From: DUOH01 sp036562625
GTDB taxonomy: Bacteria; Bacillota; UBA4882; UBA10575
Assembly: GCA_036562625.1 (NCBI GenBank)
Contig: DATCJV010000191.1
Location: 1 to 6,445, forward strand
DNA length: 6,445 nucleotides
Direction of reading: 5' to 3'
Shown here: positions 1 to 4,358 of the stretch, piece by piece
How the letters are laid out: each line of letters starts with the position of its first letter
Position numbering within the stretch: the first letter of the stretch is position 1
Translations under genes and position numbers: made by a program
Notes under the pieces: model-generated
What the model was told of the DNA's origin: nothing
The model's input: the letters and a program-made list of their open reading frames with translations, nothing else
The model's database searches: none

Positions 1-1342
1 GGGTCAATTCCTGCTTTACCCGTTCAGGATTGGCGGTTGGTTTATCCATTTTGTTGATGGCGACGATAATGGGAATACCCGCTGCTCTGGCGTGATTGAT
101 CGCTTCCACCGTCTGGGGCATCACTCCGTCATCAGCCGCCACCACCAAAACAGCTATATCAGTGGCCTGAGCGCCGCGAGCCCGCATTGCGGTAAAGGCT
201 TCATGTCCCGGGGTATCCAGAAAAGTAATTTTCTTTCCATCAACATTAACTTGATATGCCCCGATATGCTGAGTAATTCCGCCGGCTTCCGTAGCGGTTA
301 CATTGGTCTCCCTAATCGCGTCAAGGAGGGAGGTCTTTCCATGGTCAACGTGGCCCATAATAGAAACCACCGGCCATCTGGTCACCAAAGAAGCCGGATC
401 ATCCTCTATCTCTTCCACCTGAAGTTCCTCTTCGGCAGTGGGAGCACCCGTCACTTCAACTTTGAATTCCTCACCCAGCAAAATAGCGGTGTCCAAATCG
501 ATGGTCTGGTTAATAGTGGCCATTACACCTAAACCCATCAGTTTCTTGATCACCTCGCCCACTGCCACCTCAATGGCTTGGGCAAATTCTTTCACCGTAA
601 TATCCCCGGGGATCTGTACAGATTTCACATTAGTCGTCGGTTGAGCCGGTTTTACGCTCCTCTTTACATTGTCTGTCCGGGAACTCTCTTCTCTGGCATG
701 CCCTCTACTCCGGCCCGGTTGAATGTTGTCTCTTCGTTTGCCCTGGGTTTGACTTTGCTTTTGCCCTTGACCTTGCTTGCCGGGCCGGCCTTCCGCTCTT
801 CCGGCCTGTGGCGTTTTTGACCTTTTTTCTCCTGACTGTGTTGGTCTTTTTCCGTCCACTGTTTCTTGTGGACGGACCGGCCTGGGCGCGGGGCGGCCAT
901 CAACCCTGCGTTGAACTGGTTTGGTCTGCTGGAAACTATGGGCGGGCTTACTCTGTTTGACGTTGGCAGTTTCTGTTTTTCCCAGAGTTTCCTTTGCCAC
1001 CTGATGTTTCTCTACCGGACGCATAGTTTCTTTCTTTTCTGCACCCTCTTTGGCTTTGGGGGCATTTTTATCCGCCGCCCCGCTTTTCGCCTTTAGGGGT
1101 TCTTTGGTAGACGCTGACGTGTTTTGCGCTGAAGGTGATTCACCCTTTTGAGGAGCAACTGGTTTAGTCTGCCGCTTACCCCCGCTTGTATTGAAGAAAC
1201 TCCTTACTTGAGCCACTATTTCCTCATCAACGGTGCTCATATGATTCTTGACTCCGGCATTCATCTCATTGAGCAACCGGATCAGATCCTTGCTTTTAAT
1301 CCCTAATTCTTTACTAAATTCATGCACACGCATTTTGGTCAT
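1..1342 (-). CDS. infB: Translation initiation factor IF-2, C-terminal part outside the window
   Basis: IF-2 is the GTPase that brings fMet-tRNA to the 30S subunit and promotes 50S joining. The minus-strand frame is open from an ATG at 1342 to base 1 (447 codons, no stop), so the rest of the G domain and domains II to IV lie beyond the left edge. Visible parts: an IF2_N module at residues 1-52 (MTKMRVHEFSKELGIKSKDL at the start), a basic low-complexity linker at about 55-240, a second IF2_N module at about 243-293 (ITVKEFAQAIEVAVGEVIKKL), then the GTPase core. Its motifs are G1 GHVDHGKT (330-337), G2 around GGITQHIGA (354-362), G3 DTPGHEAF (376-383) and G4 NKMD (430-433). The ATG is chosen because GGAGG sits 7 bases upstream and the IF2_N module begins there. 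M4 is a possible alternative start. It is the last visible gene of the rimP operon. Identity is certain; only the missing half is unseen. Confidence 0.98.
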   Translation of the reverse strand, partial: MTKMRVHEFSKELGIKSKDLIRLLNEMNAGVKNHMSTVDEEIVAQVRSFFNTSGGKRQTKPVAPQKGESPSAQNTSASTKEPLKAKSGAADKNAPKAKEGAEKKETMRPVEKHQVAKETLGKTETANVKQSKPAHSFQQTKPVQRRVDGRPAPRPVRPQETVDGKRPTQSGEKRSKTPQAGRAEGRPGKQGQGQKQSQTQGKRRDNIQPGRSRGHAREESSRTDNVKRSVKPAQPTTNVKSVQIPGDITVKEFAQAIEVAVGEVIKKLMGLGVMATINQTIDLDTAILLGEEFKVEVTGAPTAEEELQVEEIEDDPASLVTRWPVVSIMGHVDHGKTSLLDAIRETNVTATEAGGITQHIGAYQVNVDGKKITFLDTPGHEAFTAMRARGAQATDIAVLVVAADDGVMPQTVEAINHARAAGIPIIVAINKMDKPTANPERVKQELT

Positions 1343-1349
1343 GAAACCA

Positions 1350-1354
1350 CCTCC
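1350..1354 (-). promoter_or_regulatory. Strong ribosome binding site of infB
   Basis: On the minus strand the sequence reads GGAGG, then 7 bases, then the infB ATG. The wider match GGAGGTGGTTT is a near-ideal Shine-Dalgarno sequence and is much stronger than the weak one before ylxQ. It lies in the 17-base gap after the tandem TAATAA stop of ylxQ. This suggests infB is translated independently and at a high rate rather than only by coupling to ylxQ. Confidence 0.85.
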
Positions 1355-1359
1355 GATTA

Positions 1360-1674
1360 TTACCTATCGTCAGCGGATGAGAAAGACTCCTGCAACGCCT
1401 TGGCCATTTGTCTGCAAGTTATTCCGAGCACAGCCAGATTTTGACAGCCCAAGGCTTTGGATAACTCTTGGCGATCCGGAACCTCAAAAAGGGGAACATT
1501 TTTTCTGAGAGAAAGCCGTTCCACCTTTTCCCGGGTACGTGCGGACAAATCCCGGGCCATAATAATCATCTCCACTTTATTCTTGGCCACCGCCGCCTGG
1601 GTGGGCATGAAGCCCAATACCACTTTCCCCGCCCGGCGGGCGAGGCCCAATAAAGAAAGGATTCTGTTATTCAT
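1360..1674 (-). CDS. ylxQ: YlxQ, L7Ae/L30e-family RNA-binding protein
   Basis: This is a 104-residue protein of the ribosomal L7Ae family, whose members bind kink-turn RNA; Bacillus paralogues have been shown to do this in vitro. Its exact cellular role is not known. The N-terminus carries the family signature LLGLARRAGKVVLGF (about residues 8-22). It is followed by a helix with a run of small residues (TQAAVAKNKVEMIIMARDLS, 25-44) that matches the RNA-contacting region of the fold. The C-terminal strand (LAVLGITCRQMAKAL, 80-94) also fits. The length is typical. The ATG at 1674 lies inside the end of ylxR (8-base overlap) and only a weak AAGG-like site precedes it, so translation is probably coupled to ylxR. 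The gene ends with tandem stops TAATAA. The position between ylxR and infB is the conserved Firmicutes arrangement. Family assignment is secure; function is inferred. Confidence 0.94.
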   Translation of the reverse strand: MNNRILSLLGLARRAGKVVLGFMPTQAAVAKNKVEMIIMARDLSARTREKVERLSLRKNVPLFEVPDRQELSKALGCQNLAVLGITCRQMAKALQESFSSADDR

Positions 1675-1951
1675 TACTGATCGCCTTTTTTAACTCTTCG
1701 CTTAAGCGTTTCTTATCATCCGCCGAGATTTCCATATTAAGCTTATACGCAAGCTTACTCCCTTTAACAGCCTGCTCCAGGCAGTCCGGATTGGGACAAA
1801 TATAGGCGCCCCGTCCTGACTTCTTTCCGGTCAAATCCACCAATACCTCAGCTTCGGGCGTTCTCACAATCCGGATTAACTCCTTTTTATTCTTCACTTC
1901 CCCACAACCGATACAGGTTCGCTGGGGTATTTTTCTGGTACGAGCCGGCAT
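1667..1951 (-). CDS. ylxR: YlxR-family RNA-binding protein (RnpM type)
   Basis: This is a 94-residue basic protein of the YlxR family (DUF448). The family signature is clear: RTCIGCGEVKNKKELIRIVR (residues 11-30) and KSGRGAYICPNPDCLEQA (44-61). It includes two cysteine pairs, CIGC at 13-16 and C52/C57. The C-terminus is a charged helix (about 75-94). In Bacillus subtilis the homologue has been described as an RNase P modulator (RnpM) and as a regulator of gene expression. RNA binding is family knowledge and is not shown here. The ATG at 1951 shares its first base with the nusA stop (TGATG), and a purine-rich AGGGGAGAGGG lies just upstream inside nusA, so translation is most likely coupled to nusA. 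The length and both motifs are normal for the family. Confidence 0.95.
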   Translation of the reverse strand: MPARTRKIPQRTCIGCGEVKNKKELIRIVRTPEAEVLVDLTGKKSGRGAYICPNPDCLEQAVKGSKLAYKLNMEISADDKKRLSEELKKAISNE

Positions 1952-3522
1952 CAGTTCTTCCCTCTCCCCTTAGAATCGCGCGCCTGCGCCTTCTCTTTAT
2001 TGACAGCACTCTTGCCCTCGCTATCGAATTTAAACTTTTCCTTCAGTTCATCGGCTAACAGTTGCCCAATGGTAAAACCGGAAGAGTTTTCCTCCGAGAA
2101 AACAAGCTCACTTTCTTCTTGTGGAGTCCTGGCGCTTTTTCCGTCATCATCTCTGACAATATCCTCGAAGAGATCAAGGCCTTCTTCCATCTCGTCATAG
2201 AGATCCCTGGCCCGTTCTCTTCGTTTTGCCCTTTTCTTCGACTTCTTTTTGTTTTCCTCTTCCGTCTCGAACTCTTCGGTGACGTCTTCCTCATCTTCCT
2301 CGAAATACCCTTCGTCATGGTACTCTTCGTCTTCGTACTCTTCGTACTCTTCGGCTTGTTCCTCATAATACTCGTCTTCTTCTACATCTGAATCCTCGAC
2401 GGACGTATAATCTTCTTCCTCAAGCACCTCAAGTTCGGAAAGGTATTCCTCTTCTTCAGCCAGTAAGGCTTCGATCTCTTCTCTACTTTCCTCCGCTTGA
2501 GTCTCACTCTTTATATCAATCTTCCATCCAGTCAAGCGCGCAGCCAACCGGGCGTTCTGCCCTTCTTTGCCAATGGCTAAAGATAGCTGATTGTCGGGGA
2601 CAATAACCAACGCCATTTTTTTACTGGGCAACAAATGCACGGTAGTTACCCGGGCCGGGCTCATTGCTCTGGTGATGAAAAACTCCGTATCTTCATGCCA
2701 GGGGATAACATCAATTTTTTCGCCCTTTAATTCCCGCACAATCATTTGTACTCGGGAGCCCTTCGCTCCCACACAAGCGCCGACCGGGTCAACATTGTCA
2801 AAGCGGCTATAAACCGCTACTTTGGAACGGACACCCGGTTCTCTGGCCACTGACTTTATCTCCACAATCCCGTCTTGGATCTCGGGAATTTCCAACTCCA
2901 ACAACCTTTTTAACAAACCGTTTTTCGCGCGGGAGAGAATAATCTGCGGTCCTTTTGAGGTTTTTTTCACATCAACCAAATAGGTTTTGATCCTCATTCC
3001 TTGCTCATATTCTTCGCCCGGAATCTGCTCGTTGGGGGGGAGAATCGCTTCCACCCTTCCCAGATCAACAAATACCGTCTTCTGTTCAAAACGGCGGACA
3101 ACTCCGGTAATGATATCACCCACCCTGGCGGAAAACTCATCATAGATCAGGGTGCGTTCGGCCTCTCTCAGTCTCTGGACCACTACTTGCTTTGCTGTCT
3201 GTGCGGCAATGCGCCCGAATTCTTTCGGGAAGATTTCGAATTCAACCATATCACCTTCTTTATAGCGCGGATCGATGGCCTTGGCTTCAGCTAAGTTGAT
3301 TTCGGAGTTTTCATCTTCCACTTCCAACACAGCCATTTTATAAGTGAAGACATGAAAATCTCCGGTCTCCAGATCAAGTTGCACCCGGATATTGTGCAAA
3401 CCTTTCTGGTCTTTTTTATAAGCGGAAGTAATAGCCGATTCGATGGCGTCCACCAAAATCTCTTTTGAAATACCTTTTTCCCTTTCTACTAATTCTAAAG
3501 CCTCAATTAATTCCCGGTTCAT
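1951..3522 (-). CDS. nusA: Transcription factor NusA with a long charged C-terminal extension
   Basis: NusA binds RNA polymerase and nascent RNA and modulates pausing, termination and antitermination. Domains, numbered from the ATG: N-terminal RNAP-binding domain 1-125; S1 domain about 134-200 (VGDIITGVVRRFEQKTVFVD); KH1 about 228-276 with GACVGAKGSRVQ at 248-259; KH2 about 298-340 with AIGKEGQNARLA at 316-327. The core ends near residue 340, about where many Firmicutes NusA proteins stop (B. subtilis NusA is about 370 residues). Here about 180 more residues follow: a very acidic Glu/Tyr tract (344-424), a basic block KKKSKKRAKRRERAR (425-439), a mixed stretch, and a last predicted helix FTIGQLLADELKEKF (483-497). 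This tail does not resemble the folded acidic repeats of E. coli NusA. AAGGAGG precedes the start. ATG (523 residues) is preferred over the adjacent in-frame TTG at 3525, which would add one residue. rimP ends 44 bases upstream and ylxR overlaps by one base. Confidence 0.98.
   Translation of the reverse strand: MNRELIEALELVEREKGISKEILVDAIESAITSAYKKDQKGLHNIRVQLDLETGDFHVFTYKMAVLEVEDENSEINLAEAKAIDPRYKEGDMVEFEIFPKEFGRIAAQTAKQVVVQRLREAERTLIYDEFSARVGDIITGVVRRFEQKTVFVDLGRVEAILPPNEQIPGEEYEQGMRIKTYLVDVKKTSKGPQIILSRAKNGLLKRLLELEIPEIQDGIVEIKSVAREPGVRSKVAVYSRFDNVDPVGACVGAKGSRVQMIVRELKGEKIDVIPWHEDTEFFITRAMSPARVTTVHLLPSKKMALVIVPDNQLSLAIGKEGQNARLAARLTGWKIDIKSETQAEESREEIEALLAEEEEYLSELEVLEEEDYTSVEDSDVEEDEYYEEQAEEYEEYEDEEYHDEGYFEEDEEDVTEEFETEEENKKKSKKRAKRRERARDLYDEMEEGLDLFEDIVRDDDGKSARTPQEESELVFSEENSSGFTIGQLLADELKEKFKFDSEGKSAVNKEKAQARDSKGRGKN
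2320..2352 (-). repeat. 9-bp tandem repeat inside the acidic tract of nusA
   Basis: On the minus strand the unit GAAGAGTAC occurs as two adjacent perfect copies and a third copy separated by GAAGAC. The arrangement on the plus strand is gtactcttc (2320-2328), gtcttc (2329-2334), gtactcttc (2335-2343) and gtactcttc (2344-2352). It encodes EEY-EEY-ED-EEY. All units are multiples of three, so copy-number change by slippage would lengthen or shorten the tract without breaking the frame. The repeat lies in a wider GAA/GAG/GAC-rich stretch (about 2251-2493). Confidence 0.8.
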
Positions 3523-3530
3523 CAAGACTT

Positions 3531-3537
3531 GCCTCCT
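3531..3537 (-). promoter_or_regulatory. Ribosome binding site of nusA
   Basis: The minus strand reads AAGGAGG, then CAAGTC, then TTG ATG. The spacing is 6 bases to the TTG and 9 bases to the ATG, so the site does not fully decide between the two starts. ATG is preferred because it is the stronger start codon and its spacing is also good. Confidence 0.8.
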
Positions 3538-3566
3538 TATTCATCACACACAATAAAACGCGCCTG

Positions 3567-4037
3567 CTAACCTTCGTATAAACGAGCTCTGGAAATATTC
3601 GACCACGGAATGGCCAGTTCTTCACCGTCACACTCCATTAACACCTGGCCATCAGCTTCCGGTGACCATCCCACGAGTGTGCCACGGAATTTTTTTCGTC
3701 CCTGCACTGGGGAGTAGAGTCTGAGCTCAGCCTCCTGCCCGGCAAATCTGGAAAAATGTTCGGGTTTGGTCAAGGGACGGTCAATTCCCGGAGAAGAGAC
3801 TTCAAGTAAGTATGAGGTGGAAATTGGATCTTCCTCATCAAGCACCTGTCCGAAAGCATTACTAAAGCGCTCACAATCGTCGATTCCAATCCCGTTCGGA
3901 TGATCAATGGTGACCCGTAAAATTCGGTGCGGCCCTTCCTTGACAAAATCTACCTCCACAACCTCATATCCTAAACCCTCCCCGACACGTTCAGCAAGTT
4001 CCTGCACACGCCTACGCGTGCCACCCACGTTTGCCAT
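3567..4037 (-). CDS. rimP: Ribosome maturation factor RimP
   Basis: RimP (formerly YlxS/YhbC) helps assemble the 30S subunit in the cytoplasm. The 156-residue length is normal. The N-terminal alpha/beta domain (about 1-85) has GYEVVEVDFVKEGPHRILRV (23-42), IGIDDCERFSNAFGQVLD and the family signature LLEVSSPGIDRPL (77-89). The C-terminal SH3-like domain (about 90-156) includes GRKKFRGTLVGW and the closing IPWSNISRARL. The start at ATG 4037 is supported by GAGGGAG 7 bases upstream and by the family's usual N-terminal helix, which begins a few residues later. It is the first gene of the operon and lies about 220 bases downstream of the likely transcription start. nusA follows after a 41- to 44-base gap with no terminator, the conserved arrangement in most bacteria. 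Confidence 0.97.
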   Translation of the reverse strand: MANVGGTRRRVQELAERVGEGLGYEVVEVDFVKEGPHRILRVTIDHPNGIGIDDCERFSNAFGQVLDEEDPISTSYLLEVSSPGIDRPLTKPEHFSRFAGQEAELRLYSPVQGRKKFRGTLVGWSPEADGQVLMECDGEELAIPWSNISRARLYEG

Positions 4038-4074
4038 GTATCTACTCCCTCTTTTCTCTCTCTAAAGTTATTGC

Positions 4075-4086
4075 GCGTGTCCACGC
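4075..4086 (-). other. Short GC-rich inverted repeat upstream of rimP
   Basis: GCGTG (4086-4082) and CACGC (4079-4075) are inverted around GA on the minus strand. As RNA the stem could form four pairs with a four-base loop. It lies about 40 bases before the rimP start codon, outside the ribosome binding site. It may be chance or a minor leader element. Confidence 0.3.
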
Positions 4087-4142
4087 TTACTAAACACATT
4101 AATCTTCTTAGTATCCTTTATGTCCAAATCTCTCTTGTATTC

Positions 4143-4157
4143 AGGATATTCTATCCT
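4143..4157 (-). other. Small hairpin in the rimP leader
   Basis: In the leader RNA, AGGAUA (4157-4152) pairs with UAUCCU (4148-4143) around a GAA loop: six perfect pairs. It is not followed by a U run, so it is not a terminator. It may be part of a larger leader fold. No known riboswitch core was recognised around it. Confidence 0.4.
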
Positions 4158-4207
4158 CTCCTGCCTGGCACAGAGCAAGATTAAGCAAGGACATGAAGGA
4201 AAGGGCA

Positions 4208-4244
4208 AATAAGATGAAAGAGTGGGTTGGCGCCCACTCCTTCA
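4208..4244 (-). terminator. Terminator-like hairpin at the start of the rimP leader (possible attenuator)
   Basis: In minus-strand RNA, bases 4244-4233 (UGAAGGAGUGGG) pair with 4226-4215 (CCCACUCUUUCA). This gives 12 pairs including one G-U, with a six-base loop CGCCAA. The flank after it reads UCUUAUUUG, a U-rich tract broken by C and A. Counting from a start near 4256, the hairpin falls at about +13 to +42, well before rimP. It could end read-through from the helicase gene, attenuate the operon's own transcript, or both. The imperfect U tract suggests a weak terminator that may depend on a factor. The hairpin itself is clear; its function is inferred. Confidence 0.55.
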
Positions 4245-4264
4245 ATGCAATCTTACAGAATAAT

Positions 4265-4293
4265 AGTGTACCACACTTTCTTTTTTTTTACAA
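4265..4293 (-). promoter_or_regulatory. Probable SigA promoter of the rimP-nusA-infB operon
   Basis: On the minus strand: -35 TTGTAA (4293-4288, 4 of 6 consensus bases), a 17-bp spacer rich in A, and -10 TACACT (4270-4265, 4 of 6). TGG stands directly before the -10 and makes an extended -10. The expected start is a few bases past 4260, possibly the G at 4256. The spacer begins inside a run of nine A. The -10 is half of a short inverted repeat, AGTGT-GGT-ACACT (4277-4265). This is the best promoter match found between the helicase and rimP. Not verified by mapping. Confidence 0.7.
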
Positions 4294-4358
4294 GAGTTGA
4301 AGAATTATGCCTGCTGATCAAGGGGGAGCATTACGGGAAAGACGAACGGCCTCCCACG

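Larger units (their letters stand above)
4038..4358 (-). other. Gene-free interval: operon promoter and structured rimP leader
   Basis: This 321-base stretch separates the helicase stop from rimP. Reading in the direction of transcription, it holds about 65 bases of helicase 3' flank with no convincing terminator. Next come a promoter (4293-4265), a probable start near 4256, a 12-bp hairpin with a T-rich 3' flank (4244-4208), and two small hairpins (4157-4143 and 4086-4075). The rimP ribosome binding site comes last. No coding region with a ribosome binding site, tRNA or recognised riboswitch is seen. E. coli has a tRNA gene (metY) at the equivalent place; none is visible here. Confidence 0.75.

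Noticed and set aside
1022..1024. An internal in-frame ATG in infB (residue 107) as the start of a shorter IF-2 form, such as is known in some bacteria.
   Set aside because: Only an A-rich AAAGAAAGAAAC precedes it, with no convincing Shine-Dalgarno sequence.
92..1096. Several plus-strand and out-of-frame minus-strand reading frames of about 70-150 codons across infB.
   Set aside because: The minus-strand IF-2 frame is open throughout and carries all the expected motifs. The others have no recognisable domain or ribosome binding site and reflect composition bias.
2055..2391. Reading frames over the nusA acidic tract, one Ser/Lys/Arg-rich on the minus strand and one Phe/Leu-rich on the plus strand resembling a membrane protein.
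   Set aside because: Both are frame-shifted readings of GAA/GAG repeats. The nusA frame continues intact through the region to its junction with ylxR.
4098..4126. A second possible promoter nearer rimP: TGGACA, 17 bp, ATTAAT on the minus strand.
   Set aside because: The -35 is good (5 of 6), but the -10 lacks the key first T and second A. The upstream promoter with an extended -10 is clearly better. It could still be a minor start.
4141..4194. A 17-codon minus-strand reading frame in the rimP leader (starts MSLLNLALCQ) that ends at the edge of the small hairpin, as a possible leader peptide.
   Set aside because: The bases before its ATG are pyrimidine-rich (CCCTTTCCTTC) with no Shine-Dalgarno sequence, and the peptide has no run of regulatory codons.
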